A stretch of 64,000 bases of DNA from Oasisia sp. SBJ-2009. Lineage: Eukaryota > Annelida > Polychaeta > Sabellida > Siboglinidae. The notes under the pieces are model-generated. The model was not told where the DNA came from, did no database searches, and saw only the letters and a list, made by a program, of their open reading frames with translations. This document shows positions 25,701 to 31,604 of this stretch, piece after piece (position 1 is the first letter of the stretch; each line of letters begins with the position of its first letter). A program made the translations under genes and the position numbers. The DNA lies in NCBI GenBank assembly GCA_964017155.1, contig OZ024866.1, forward strand, positions 18,207,358 through 18,271,357. The letters are read 5' to 3'.

Positions 25701-28235
25701 CTTTCTCTTGTTGCTGTTCATTCTTTACTTTGTCTCTCCCTTTATTCTTATCAACATCCTCATTTCTGTTTTCTCGAGAATCTGTTCCTCCTTCTTTCTA
25801 ACTGTCCAGCATTCTGCTCCATACAGAAGTAGTGGTCTAATGACAGTCATGTAGAGCTTGATCTTTAATTTCCTTGGCATTTTCGTGTCACTGATAATTT
25901 GATCCATTTTGATATTATTTCTTTTAACCACTGGTGACATTACATTACATTACATTACATTACATTACATTACATTACATTACATTACATTACATTACAT
26001 TACATTACATTACATTACATTACATTACATTACATTACATTACATTACATTACATTACATTAGGTGTAGACATAGATTTATGCAGAGACCCGTCCACCCG
26101 TCATTTGGATGAGTATAAGCTGTTGTGGATGAGTAGAAATTTATAACTGGACACCAGTGGACAAGTGGTCAATTGATAATAAAATAAAGACCGAGTCTTA
26201 TGAAATCGTACATAATGATGTATGCTATGAAAATGGGTTTCAAAGTTTTTGTTTGTAGTTTATTTTAGGTCTTATTACACATCTCGACAGTTTATTTTAG
26301 ATCATAATACACATCTCGACTAGCATGAATTAACTTGTACCAACAAATTTGTGACTGGTAAAATTGTTATCCTGCATAACAACCTGAGTGTAGACCGGAC
26401 CGTATTCACATCAGATCAATGTCATTATGCATTAACAACCTGTTATTCTGTTAAACAGGATACAGCTGTATATAATTGCAAAGGTATGTCACCAAATAAC
26501 CTTATGTTGTTCCTACTGATCACATAATTTATGTTATCACTAATCACATCATTGTGTACAGATGATAGTCTGTAGATATCCCATGGTCTGACCTGTATGG
26601 AAACTGTAGCAACTTTCATTAAGTGTTTTTTTTTGCATAAAAAGGTAAACAAAATTGACACAATTTCAAAGCTTTTATATTTGGCTTACAAAAGTAGCTG
26701 TCTACTTTCACCCAGGGCCAAGTTGTGATTGTCACTGTGCATGTGAAATAGGGCCCGTAAGTGTGTCACGATAAATGGCGTGACTCCGCGCGATTGGAGC
26801 TCATTGGGGTCTAAGCGAGACAATTGGGGACTGGCCACAAGAATAATACACAATAAAATAGTTTACGGGATTTGCATTTTACATTGCTGTACATTGTGGT
26901 TTCGATAAGCACTTATATCTGACAAGTTGTCTAAATTCGCATAATCATAACACATGTGTACGTTTGCCCCAAACAGGTTGTACTATGCGAAAAATGGCAC
27001 TTTTCATTATTAGTCAAGATCGCCAAACGCAAGTACTTGCCGCTGTTGCCATGGCAACCACCATTATAATCGATTAAAATTCATGATTTCCGTGATCATT
27101 GTCACCGGCAAAGTGTTCCACTGCTTCTGCTTGTAATAATCCTTCGGACAGTATAACTGAAATAGTTAGACTGGAACCGTTCGATTATTACAACCAAAAA
27201 CAAAACGAAGTCCTATACGTTAACATGGAGAATATGGACCTCCTGCCCCCAACTTCATTTTGGCGCGCGAGACTTACACGCCCTATACACGGCCACTTGG
27301 TAGACCATACTGCAGTGATACAAGGAAAGAATACACACAAGACAAGGAGAGTAGACCTGAACACCAAGATGCTGTCACACCAGTAACCTCCTCCTCACCA
27401 GATGCTTCTTACACTTTCTTTCACTTAACCTCCTCCTCACCAGATGCTTCTTACACTTTCTTTCACTTAACCTCCTCCTCACCAGATACTTCTTACACTT
27501 TCTTTCACTTAATCTCCTCCTCACCAGATACTTCTTATACTTTCTTTCACTTAATCTCCTCCTCACCAGATACTTCTTACACTTTCTTTCACTTAATCTC
27601 CTCCTCACCAGATACTTCTTATACTTTCTTTCACTTAACCTCCTCCTCACCAGATACTTCTTACACTTTCTTTCACTTAATCTCCTCCTCACCAGATACT
27701 TCTTATACTTTCTTTCACGTAACCTCCTCCTCACCAGATACTTCTTACACTTTCTTTCACTTAACCTCCTCCTCACCAGATACTTCTTACACTTTCTTTC
27801 ACTTAATCTCCTCCTCACCAGATACTTCTTATACTTTCTTTCACTTAACCTCCTCCTCACCAGATACTTCTTACACTTTCTTTCACTTAATCTCCTCCTC
27901 ACCAGATGCTTCTTACACTTTCTTTCACTTAACCTCCTCCTCACCAGATGCTTCTTACACTTTCTTTCACTTAACCTCCTCCTCACCAGATGCTTCTTAC
28001 ACTTTCTTTCACTTTAACCTCCTATTCACCTGATGTTCATTCCAACCTCCAGATTCGTATATATGACAAAACTAAGGCACTCAGTGTTTATCTTACCTGT
28101 CTTTATCACCTGGCCGGATCAGACTGTTGTCTTCCTGTGCATTCATGCGTGTCGCCCCGATGACTTCATTCAGGCTGTGGACAGCTTCCTCCAAGGTCAC
28201 CACCATTTCATAGAAGCGGGCTAATATTCGACGAA
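54..28235 (-). CDS. TERT: Telomerase reverse transcriptase (TERT), partial, 22 exons placed
   Basis: Catalytic subunit of telomerase: it copies the telomerase RNA template onto chromosome ends in the nucleus. The exons give, in order, a TEN domain, a basic repeat-containing linker, the RNA-binding domain (LLxxHxxC/LL region, QFP, CP and T motifs) and RT motifs 1, 2, A, B' and C. Diagnostic residues are FFYITDS with HYRKTLW (T), LRFLPK (1), KVDIETCYDT (A), QGISQGSVLSTLL (B') and HTDDFLFLTP (C). All 21 internal junctions keep phase and use GT-AG introns; summed length is 3,273 nt, exactly 1,090 codons plus split codons. Exons are numbered 2 to 23 because exon 2 begins in mid-codon, so an unseen exon must supply the start Met. 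The 3' end (motifs D and E, C-terminal extension) runs off base 1. The T motif and the residues around the B' QGxxQGSxLSxLL core distinguish it from LINE and Penelope RTs. Confidence in the identity is very high; a few acceptors are ambiguous. Confidence 0.96.
563..645. repeat. Compound microsatellite (GCAC)n, (GC)n, (TCGC)n, (CCAC)n
   Basis: Adjacent short tracts in the intron between TERT exons 22 and 23. Confidence 0.95.
729..803 (-). CDS. TERT: TERT exon 22 (75 bp)
   Basis: Encodes VKFYSCEKEELLKTLKAHLF then ANIVT, the LL..H...N.V helix before motif B'. Phase 0 at both ends, donor GTCAGT. A diverged partial copy of its acceptor side lies at 905 to 960. Confidence 0.9.
805..2275. other. 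TERT intron 21, AT-rich
   Basis: Mostly AT-rich (1,480 to 1,950 extremely so). A LINE/SINE-type 3' tail with an ATTATT run lies at about 1955 to 2040. Nothing else recognised. Confidence 0.6.
2276..2458 (-). CDS. TERT: TERT exon 21 (between motif A and B')
   Basis: Encodes RKHGYMIRPYVTVREVGGKL then KRTFHSKTV, matching [26 protein letters not shown], followed by the TERT-specific insertion in the fingers domain. Phase 0 at both ends. Confidence 0.94.
2823..3000. repeat. Interspersed repeat family with CCCGTCCACCC core
   Basis: The segment with AGAGACCCGTCCACCCATC, a GAGTA motif and GCATAAAGC recurs at 26,075 to 26,380 and, inverted, at 33,070 to 33,165. No ends defined. Confidence 0.55.
3373..3466 (-). 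CDS. TERT: TERT exon 20 (RT motif A)
   Basis: Encodes CLYCVKVDIETCYDTVDGHR then LFALISDIFNK. The Asp in KVDIE is the first catalytic metal ligand. Matches [20 protein letters not shown] of human TERT. Phase 0 out, donor GTTGGT. Confidence 0.97.
4287..4390 (-). CDS. TERT: TERT exon 19
   Basis: Encodes EEDPTLLGSSVFGISDIYNK then WKKFVLQRRAMNDS, matching [23 protein letters not shown]. Donor GTGACT, phase 2. Confidence 0.96.
4950..5012 (-). CDS. TERT: TERT exon 18 (63 bp)
   Basis: Encodes KFKCSINFYLKDLLHVLRFE then T, matching [20 protein letters not shown]. Acceptor TTTGCTTTCTTTCAG, donor GTTTGT, phase 0 at both ends. Confidence 0.94.
5640..5900. repeat. Interspersed repeat shared with 48.05 to 48.29 kb
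   Basis: Alternating matches such as CCTTGCTTTTAGCAGCC / CCTTGCTATCAGCAACC and ACGTTGCAGAAGTC / ACGTTGCGGAAGTC show a diverged copy at about 48,050 to 48,290. Class unknown. Confidence 0.5.
6005..6462 (-). repeat. Degenerate 23-bp minisatellite (TERT intron 17)
   Basis: About 18 variable units of the type GACCTGATATATTGACCTTGG. On the minus strand the units contain CCAAG/GTCA, resembling the exon 17 junction ACCAAG/GTTAG, so the array may also descend from the donor region. Confidence 0.85.
6469..6938. mobile_element. MITE copy A (470 bp)
   Basis: Terminal inverted repeats begin GCCGACTTCGATGGAGCTAC / GCCGACTTCGATTGAGCTAC (right end read in complement). Flanks are TTGGG and CTGGG. It has no ORF and is homologous to copy B at 47.4 kb. 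It inserted into the 23-bp array just behind the exon 17 donor. Confidence 0.88.
6952..7080 (-). CDS. TERT: TERT exon 17 (RT motifs 1 and 2)
   Basis: Encodes MGVSYLRFLPKAASLRSIVS then MSRRLSPTATK, matching [20 protein letters not shown]. Phase 0 at both ends, donor GTTAGT. Within motif 2 the usual LRPIVNM reads LRSIVSM. A MITE lies 13 bp beyond the donor. Confidence 0.96.
7445..7670 (-). mobile_element. tRNA-derived SINE, minus orientation
   Basis: Same family as the pair at 12.7 to 13.4 kb: shared body (CACTGTCTATTGCCAGGTACTC) and a pol III-like head whose degenerate B box reads GTTGAAATCC on the minus strand. Confidence 0.65.
7772..7809 (-). CDS. TERT: TERT exon 16 (38-bp micro-exon)
   Basis: TTACAG acceptor and consensus GTGAGT donor enclose 38 bp that convert phase 1 (exon 15) to phase 0 (exon 17), and supply ALLEKGTLSCIDK. 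This is roughly the number of residues missing between the T motif and motif 1 relative to vertebrate TERT. Without it exons 15 and 17 do not join in frame at their best splice sites. Confidence 0.85.
8461..8557 (-). CDS. TERT: TERT exon 15 (T motif)
   Basis: Encodes SFFYITDSTSSKNHVFHYRK then TLWRAIKRKALA, the telomerase-specific T motif (human [22 protein letters not shown]). Donor GTCGGT, phase 1. This motif alone separates TERT from all other reverse transcriptases. Confidence 0.97.
8870..9848. repeat. 15-bp G-rich minisatellite at the 5' end of TERT intron 14
   Basis: About 56 copies of GTTTGAGGGTGGAGT from about 9010, with a degenerate GT-rich flank from 8870. It begins within about ten bases of the exon 14 donor. 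The coding strand is the C-rich one. Open frames of up to 321 aa here are repeat artefacts. Confidence 0.95.
9854..9964 (-). CDS. TERT: TERT exon 14 (CP to T motif linker)
   Basis: Encodes VTECGWLDSVWSHLRRQELT then AKFLYWMVNDYILVLLK, matching RDCAWL... and AKFLHWLMSVYVVELLR of human TERT. Phase 0 at both ends, donor GTAATA. Confidence 0.96.
9984..10963. mobile_element. Non-autonomous hAT-like element (980 bp)
   Basis: Terminal inverted repeats start CAGACATGGGGTCAAATACA; the two ends are near-identical. It is flanked by a perfect 8-bp target duplication CCCAACAG (9976 to 9983 and 10964 to 10971), the size made by hAT transposases. Subterminal regions are full of AAATACTTT-type motifs. No transposase ORF is present. 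It lies in TERT intron 13. Confidence 0.92.
11542..11765. repeat. (GT)n microsatellite with ATGT interruptions
   Basis: Two long GT runs flanking a GTAT/TATG-rich middle, inside TERT intron 13. The apparent ORFs in it are repeat artefacts. Confidence 0.97.
11904..11974 (-). CDS. TERT: TERT exon 13 (CP motif region)
   Basis: Encodes IHQFLELGRFERLTLGQLMK then KIK, matching [21 protein letters not shown]. Donor GTAAGA, phase 0. Confidence 0.95.
12522..12609 (-). CDS. TERT: TERT exon 12 (QFP motif)
   Basis: Encodes VFLFLRAVCDCVIPPDLWGS and ARNKHIFLN, matching [20 protein letters not shown] and HNERRFLRN of human TERT, a signature of the telomerase RNA-binding domain. Phase 0 in, phase 1 out, donor GTATCC. 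Confidence 0.96.
12738..13085 (+). mobile_element. tRNA-derived SINE, plus orientation
   Basis: Head with pol III-like A box (TGGCTCGTGCATGG) and B box (GGGTTCAAATC), a body shared with other copies (CACTCTACATTGCTC, TACCTGGCTATAGACAGT) and a tail with GCGCTATATAAGAAG. It meets the next SINE tail to tail. Confidence 0.75.
13086..13365 (-). mobile_element. tRNA-derived SINE, minus orientation
   Basis: Inverted copy of the same family: tail ATATAGCGCAGTATCC first, then the shared body, then a B-box complement (GATTTGAACACGG). Together with the plus copy it forms an imperfect inverted repeat within TERT intron 11. Confidence 0.75.
13367..13700 (-). repeat. 31-bp minisatellite, distal block
   Basis: About 11 further copies of the intron 11 31-bp unit, separated from the main block by a 343-bp non-repetitive insert. 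Confidence 0.95.
13701..14043. other. 343-bp insert within the 31-bp array
   Basis: Unique sequence bounded on both sides by GTGTACAAC, which is also part of the repeat unit. On the minus strand it contains an open frame with the segment ECVPRDAVLHIFYDFKDLFD. No terminal inverted repeats were found. It may be an insertion or the remnant of pre-array intron; not recognised. Confidence 0.5.
14044..15000 (-). repeat. 31-bp minisatellite of repeated 5' splice sites (TERT intron 11, exon-proximal block)
   Basis: About 31 copies of a 31-bp unit which on the minus strand reads TTGTACACC...CAG/GTGGGTGGAG. The last bases of exon 11 are the first copy. Higher-order patterns (alternating ATAC and AAGAC variants in groups of three) are visible between 14,190 and 14,700. 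Confidence 0.95.
14970..15067 (-). CDS. TERT: TERT exon 11 (98 bp)
   Basis: Encodes THWMETQDTRTLLELYTSTR then Q, matching DPRRLVQLLRQHSSPWQ just before the QFP motif. Donor CAG/GTGGGT, phase 0. The frame stays open across the donor into the 31-bp array for about 370 bp. Confidence 0.92.
15259..15449 (-). CDS. TERT: TERT exon 10 (191 bp)
   Basis: Begins QCRYHRLLQNFAPLR, matching QCPYGVLLKTHCPLR of human TERT, then a low-conservation Gln/Met/Thr-rich stretch ending SAPQPP. Donor GTAAGA, phase 1. Its acceptor is followed upstream by a pyrimidine-rich tandem array. Confidence 0.92.
15466..15615 (-). repeat. 16-bp tandem array serving as intron 3' end
   Basis: On the minus strand, copies of a CTGTCTGTCACTCTGT-type unit run to within about 20 bp of the exon 10 acceptor, followed on the far side by a short (CCGT)n run. 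The array is pyrimidine-rich and each unit has a CTGTCAC branch-point-like heptamer. Confidence 0.85.
16035..16119 (-). CDS. TERT: TERT exon 9 (85 bp)
   Basis: Encodes ALMPHFKLLISNHK, matching QMRPLFLELLGNHAQC of human TERT at the start of the RNA-binding domain. Donor GTACGG, phase 2. Acceptor TGTAG before 16119 fits phase 1; a second AG six bases on would fit as well. Confidence 0.9.
16573..16893. mobile_element. MITE with TA target site (321 bp)
   Basis: Ends GCCTTGATTACCCAGACTCC and its near-complement (CCTGGGTAATCAAGGC), flanked by TA, fold over a GCAGCACTTT / AAAGTGCTG core. Half or diverged copies occur at about 17,090 to 17,150, 24,230 to 24,545 and 34,140 to 34,200. Tc1/mariner-like by target site only. 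Confidence 0.75.
17397..18236 (-). repeat. 40-bp minisatellite made of repeated 5' splice sites (TERT intron 8)
   Basis: About 21 copies of a 40-bp unit, many identical to each other. Read on the minus strand, almost every unit contains GGTGACACAAG/GTAAGT, that is, the end of exon 8 and a near-perfect donor. Reading on from exon 8 in frame meets TAA in the second donor. Confidence 0.95.
18227..18322 (-). CDS. TERT: TERT exon 8 (96 bp)
   Basis: Joined to exon 7 it reads FPGNHILSKV, then SLLDCVFVKTDVGAVVTQ. Donor is CAAG/GTAAGT. The last bases of this exon plus the donor form the unit of the adjoining 40-bp array, so the same splice site recurs about 20 more times downstream. The middle of the exon has no strong human counterpart. 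Confidence 0.85.
18640..18740 (+). mobile_element. SINE fragment
   Basis: Partial copy of the tRNA-derived SINE body (CACTCTACATTGCTCCAGTTC, TACCTGGCTTTAGACACT), in TERT intron 7. Confidence 0.6.
18901..18971 (-). CDS. TERT: TERT exon 7 (71 bp)
   Basis: Acceptor TTTCTTTGCAG, donor GTAACT. Encodes FHLAFDRRRIFYIRDLQEKF then PGN, the conserved R..IFY.....FP.NH motif found just before the RNA-binding domain in animal TERTs. Needs two bases from exon 6 and gives one to exon 8, which fits both. Confidence 0.88.
19218..19725. mobile_element. Possible hAT-like non-autonomous element
   Basis: Ends CAGAACTCGAAATTC and, in complement, CAGGACGCAAAATTCC. Both sides adjoin AT dinucleotide runs, so the apparent ATATATAT duplication is weak evidence. 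No ORF. Confidence 0.55.
19729..19784. repeat. (AT)n microsatellite
   Basis: Uninterrupted TA run in TERT intron 6, directly beside the possible hAT-like element. Confidence 0.97.
19819..20773 (-). CDS. TERT: TERT exon 6 (linker with coding 36-bp repeat)
   Basis: This 955-bp exon encodes 317 codons plus split codons. It starts GIPVYEMWPVQ (counterpart of CGPPLYQL), then a basic stretch, about 11 copies of a 12-residue repeat (consensus NIVTVDNTVTNG), an acidic and Ser/Thr-rich part, and a C-terminal segment dense in Lys and Arg (QPRKKRK, GKRKKRRRRKKIK) that looks like nuclear localisation signals. It corresponds to the unconserved hinge between TEN and the RNA-binding domain. Donor GTCAGT, phase 2. 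A T-to-C-rich acceptor is not obvious, so the acceptor (AAG before 20773) rests mainly on homology and phase. Confidence 0.88.
20183..20596 (-). repeat. In-frame 36-bp coding minisatellite in TERT
   Basis: About 11.5 copies of a 36-bp unit, each giving 12 residues with T-V-D-N-T-V as the constant core. Units differ by single substitutions (TVD or TID, TNG, TSG, TDG). Period is a multiple of three, so copy-number change would keep the reading frame. Confidence 0.95.
21540..21830 (-). repeat. 71-bp tandem array carrying exon 5 donor
   Basis: Four units with exact 71-bp spacing (CCTACC at 21559, 21630, 21701, 21772). Each reads on the minus strand GCAACTACATCC...GTAGGTAGG; the last is the genuine end of exon 5. 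Reading past the true donor in frame soon meets a stop. Confidence 0.93.
21777..21975 (-). CDS. TERT: TERT exon 5 (end of TEN domain)
   Basis: Encodes SYSINMFGAKHWHTLLARVG, then LLYLLQNRAVFVAISPSNYIQVL, matching the W-LLRRVG...LL..C.LFVLVAPS..YQV segment that closes the TEN domain. Donor is GTAGGT after 21777, phase 1. The acceptor is uncertain: CAG before 21975 or before 21990, both phase 0. The 3' end of this exon is the last unit of a 71-bp tandem array. Confidence 0.9.
22780..23660 (+). mobile_element. Decayed LINE fragment, split by a younger LINE tail
   Basis: Left part encodes VRVGDETLAKRSDAL and GRQRVRWED-like residues; right part (from 23,530) continues with CVKRDLERVGGEWRTTAIRI. 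This is the C-terminal pattern of RTE-like LINE ORFs. The two halves join if 23,017 to 23,524 is removed. Confidence 0.65.
23017..23524 (+). mobile_element. 5'-truncated CR1/L2-like LINE 3' end
   Basis: Starts with the C-terminal signature TWNQLPLAVRQCTTVNHFKV then ALKTHLF, a stop, an AT-rich 3' UTR, and the tail GGGCGCTATATAAGAAATAA followed by ATT repeats. Flanked by AAGAC on both sides. The same tail type occurs alone at about 1955, 8320, 13,030 and 57,230. Confidence 0.75.
24020..24073 (-). CDS. TERT: TERT exon 4 (TEN domain, 54 bp)
   Basis: Eighteen codons reading RIYKRDKNKNTLTLGYQE, aligned with QRLCERGAKNVLAFGF of human TERT. Phase 0 at both ends, donor GTAAGT. A SINE- or LINE-like tail in minus orientation lies immediately 5' of it (24085 to 24160). 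Confidence 0.9.
25075..25195 (-). CDS. TERT: TERT exon 3 (TEN domain)
   Basis: The acceptor has a strong T-rich tract (TTTATTTTTCAG) and the donor is GTAAGC. Encodes YVNFMKNTLVATP, matching the FRALVAQCLVCVP segment of human TERT, then MGMRDLIITLTE, matching CLKELVARVLQ. Phase is compatible with exons 2 and 4. Confidence 0.9.
25440..25936 (-). pseudogene. Decayed LINE RT C-terminal fragment
   Basis: Minus-strand frames read KIKLYMTVIRPLLLYGAECW and RMDGLHPKGHAGTEDHPG-type segments in different frames, the usual region after the RT domain of RTE-like LINEs. Frameshifts are present. Confidence 0.7.
25937..26061. repeat. (ACATT)n pentanucleotide, about 25 copies, uninterrupted
   Basis: Perfect run with no interruption, beside the LINE fragment in TERT intron 2. 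Confidence 0.98.
26751..27283 (+). mobile_element. Repeated 0.55-kb element, copy 1
   Basis: Starts GGGCCCGTAAGTGTGTC and ends GACTTACACGCCC, forming a short imperfect inverted repeat. Highly similar to copies at 57.5 and 58.1 kb. Contains a conserved stretch reading IVRLEPFDYYNQKQNEVLYV that has no in-frame ATG in any copy. Class unknown. Confidence 0.75.
27386..28022 (-). repeat. 42-bp minisatellite in TERT intron 2
   Basis: About 15 copies of a 42-bp unit starting about 75 bp inside the intron. The period is divisible by three, so both strands show long artefactual ORFs. On the minus strand each unit contains ATCTG/GTGAGG, a good cryptic donor. Confidence 0.95.
28097..28235 (-). CDS. TERT: TERT exon 2 (start of TEN domain)
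   Basis: Acceptor CAG before 28235, donor GTAAGA after 28097; begins with two bases of a split codon and ends with two. It encodes RRILARFYEMVVTLEEAVHS and onward to GDKD, which aligns with the first helices of the vertebrate TEN domain (VRSLLRSHYREV region). The upstream exon was not identified, so the promoter and start codon are not placed. Confidence 0.88.
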
Positions 28236-28809
28236 CTGACAAGTGACAAACACATTTCACAAATTAATATAACCGTCAACAAATTCAATCTTTCAAAGGG
28301 AATCTACGATTTCCATTGTAAAATAATTACTTTGCTAAGAAAACTATGTTTTTTGCAATGTTATCATACATGTGCAATACAGCAGCCAAATTTAACATGG
28401 TAAACAAATTATTTTTGAAATCAACAACGCAAAGATGAGATTCGGTAAGAAAACAACTGTGTTAAAATTTCAGAGAAATCGACTGAGTGGAAAAGATGTC
28501 TCAACATACCCAAAGTTTATCACATAGAGATCAATTTAAGAACGTGTCCATTAAACAGTCACATGTGTTCAATATTGAACCTATAAATGTTCTATCTTAT
28601 GAATGTTTTGGTTTATTTGGCCCCATAAGATCCTGGACCAAATACAGCTTGACTGCCCAAAAGGCAACAGTGAGCAACTCTGGTAATTTGCATAAATCCA
28701 ATATGGCTACTTCCATTTCTGATGTAAAATGTTCAGTTCAAGGTCAATATTACATGCTGAAGGTCAGGTAAAGGTTTCTCCTCTCGGCGGACAATGGTTG
28801 ACCATGCAA

Positions 28810-30160
28810 TATGCTATACATGCATGAGGTTAACGTCTAATAATCTTCATAATAATCATTTCCCTATTCCCACTAATCATCCAGATAATCAGGATCAACA
28901 AAACCATCCTGGACATGTTCATGCACTCCACACTTTTCATTTATATCATCATCCTCTCAACCTCCAAATTATTCTCTTCAGCATTCTCCATCTCAATACC
29001 CTCCTCGTCTTCAGGCTAAGCCTCTTCTGTGTTGGTGCATGGATTGCAGCAGCCACCTTCATCAGAGCAGTTGCTGTATGATTTGCACGAAAGATATTCT
29101 TTGTCGCAGCCACATATTTCAGTACTGCATTTCTTGCCCTGCACTCTACACTCACAGTGAATCATATCACACAGATATGGTGGCCCTTGGTCAGCCTAAG
29201 CAATAACAGGAGCTGGGACGCCATCCCAAATCTCCTAGTTGAACTGAGTGACATCGGCTGACTCATCAGGTGGGGCTTGCTGGTCTGCCACTTTCTACAG
29301 CAAGCATGCTACAGATTGGGGCACTTATGTACAAGTCGGACCCACCTCAATTTTGCCATTATAACTGTATTTTTGCCAACATTTGATACTTGATTTTGTT
29401 AATTCAATCAATTATAATCATCTTGCGCATATTTATGTTTGATAAACAGCGCGTCTTAGGCTTAGCTTAGCAGACTTTTGAGGTCGAAAAGACAGCACGG
29501 TCGGCATAAACAAACTGTTTATCGCTCATTCCATGTGCACAGTGCAGTAACATGCACCGCTGCGCTTGCGACTGGCACAAATCGCGCTGTTTTTTTTACC
29601 TCAAAAGTATGCCAAGACGCGCTGTTTATAAAACATAAATATGCACAGGATGATTATAATTGATTGAATTAACAAAATCAAGTATCAAATGTTGGCAAAA
29701 ATACAGTTATAATGGCAACATTGAGGTGGGTCCGACTTGTACATAATTCCCAGATTGGGCCGCAGCATGTGCAGGAAGAGGTTGGTTGATGTTGGATGCA
29801 GGGCTTTGACTGTGACATATGGATGTGAGGTCATGTTGCAATGGCTGAGGGCGTGCCTGCCATGCTACTGCTGACACTGTGGCCTAGCACCATCTGCACC
29901 TTGCACTCCATCTCCTCTGATTCACCCAACATGCCAGTCCTGGGACAGACACGTCTGTGTCCTTGTTAAGTACACAGATCAAGTATTTTGCCAGAGTTGG
30001 CCACATCAGTGAGGTCAAAGATCATGGTAAACTCATTACCATACTGCTCCATCGTCACGAGTCTCCAATATCAAGACCTCTCCCGCATTATTACATACTT
30101 ACTTGTACCTTTTTGCTTGCTGGCAGCATAGGTGATTAACCAAAGTTCTTTGGTTAATCA
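28810..30160 (-). pseudogene. Decayed cysteine-rich transposon-type coding region
   Basis: Minus-strand translation gives VADQQAPPDESADVTQFN and then CDMIHCECRVQGKKCSTEIC with GCDKEYLSC and GGCCNPC, a pattern repeated many times in invertebrate genomes as part of an unnamed mobile-element protein. In-frame stops are present. It is split by the MITE at 29,328. Family name not certain. Confidence 0.5.
29328..29743. mobile_element. Long-TIR MITE, TA target (416 bp)
   Basis: The two ends (TGTACAAGTCGGACCCACCT...) are near-perfect inverted repeats for more than 100 bp, flanked by TA, so the element can fold into a hairpin. Tc1/mariner-like by target site. No ORF. Confidence 0.88.
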
Positions 30161-30167
30161 TCAGTGA

Positions 30168-30570
30168 TCACTGTTTTCTGTCCGTGGCCATCCTCTTCAT
30201 TTCTCTCCTGGTGTATTCCATCTCCTTTGTTTCTTTTTCCGTGTCTCTTTGCCAGGTGTTTCGTGGCCTACATCTTCGCCTCTTCCCAGGGGGGTTCCAT
30301 GTGATGTTTTCTGGTGGTTTCCTGGGTGTATGTCCTATCCACCTCCATTTTCTCTTCTTTATTTCATTTTCTATGGGTAGACTAGTTGCTTGGTCATTTT
30401 CCAGAGTGTAGTGTTGGATACCTTGTCTGTCCACTTCAGGTGTAGGATTCTGTGCAGGCATTTGTCGATGAAGGTCTGTATTCTGTTTAGTGTCTTCTGT
30501 GTACTTTGCTATGTCTCCGATCCATAGATTAAAACCCGCATTGTACATAGACACAAGCGCCTGGTTCCAC
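30168..30570 (-). pseudogene. LINE 3' fragment (RTE-like C-terminus)
   Basis: Encodes in two frames IQTFIDKCLHRILHLKWTD and KRKWRWIGHTPRKPPENITW then GKRRRCRPRNTWQRD. Frameshifted and 5'-truncated. Confidence 0.8.
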
Positions 30571-30599
30571 TTATTGTTCTTGGTCTTCGTGATACACAT

Positions 30600-31600
30600 A
30601 TTATGTGTCTGTTTGTCTTATTACAAAAGTTCTGCCAGGAAAATGTCATGTGTTCAATAAATTTGTTTCACTAAATAGGTATGTATTGAGCTAATTTGTT
30701 TAAGGGTGATACTTCGATTTATGCAAATTACCAGATTTGCTCAAAGTTTGGGCAGTCAAGCTGAATTTGTTCTAGGATCCGCTGAGTCCAAATCTACCAG
30801 TACTTCCATAGGCCAGAACATTTATAAGCTCAATATTGAACACATATGACTGTCAAATGGGTAAGTTCTTAAATTTATCGGTACATGTAATCATGTATGC
30901 AATACACTATGGGTGCATTGAGACGTCTTTTCTTTTCAATGGTTTTCTCTTAAAAAAATTGGGCCACCCTAATATGCAATATTTGGGCGGAAAATCCATG
31001 TTGGTGCAATAAGAGCCTTTAATTAGTATATATACGTTTAGTAGCCACATATGTCATTGTGTTTGTTCTGTAGTTGAAAGCCTGAATGTTGTAGATGGCA
31101 TTTTTAGGTGCGACAGAGAAAAGTGTCATAAATATCTACAGTTCTCAAGATATTAAAATACTTTTGATATGTTATATAAAAACAAGTACTGGATAATTTC
31201 TGCCTCATTATGTGAAACTTTTATACATCTGAGAAAATACAAATTATTTTTAATGGTGTTTTAAATGTGTTTCCATAGAAAAACATTTCGGTAGAAATGG
31301 GAAAGTATTAAAATCAGTCAATTTTATTTATTACATATCGATTGATAATGATTCATGTATTAAAATGAGTGATTTCAAAGAGTACTTTGCAGTCCTAACA
31401 CATATTGTTCATACCTACTAGTGGTTTAGGTTGAAATTATAATGCACAAGGACCATTCAGTGATGATATGTATGTACACAAGATTGCTAGCCAATAATTT
31501 CAGTGATTTTGTTGAAAGCCTGAATGAAAAAGATAAGGTAATTTTGAGATGCGTCAGAAAAAGTACCAATAAATTCACAGCAATATTAAAAGAATTTTAA
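30600..31600. other. Intergenic, nothing recognised
   Basis: AT-rich sequence without open frames, inverted ends or tandem arrays that I could identify. The segment at 30,700 to 30,860 is a diverged inverted relative of 28,560 to 28,700 (GCCAAATACAGCTTGACTGCC region). Confidence 0.5.
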
Positions 31601-31604
31601 AACA

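Noticed and set aside
27260..28033. 257-codon and 203-codon ORFs on both strands
   Set aside because: Both come from the 42-bp repeat, whose length is divisible by three.
28033..28224. Plus-strand 63-codon ORF
   Set aside because: Antisense to TERT exon 2.
30047..30130. Short ATG exon on the minus strand as TERT exon 1
   Set aside because: It ends in phase 0, whereas TERT exon 2 needs one leading base; it also lies inside the transposon-type relic.
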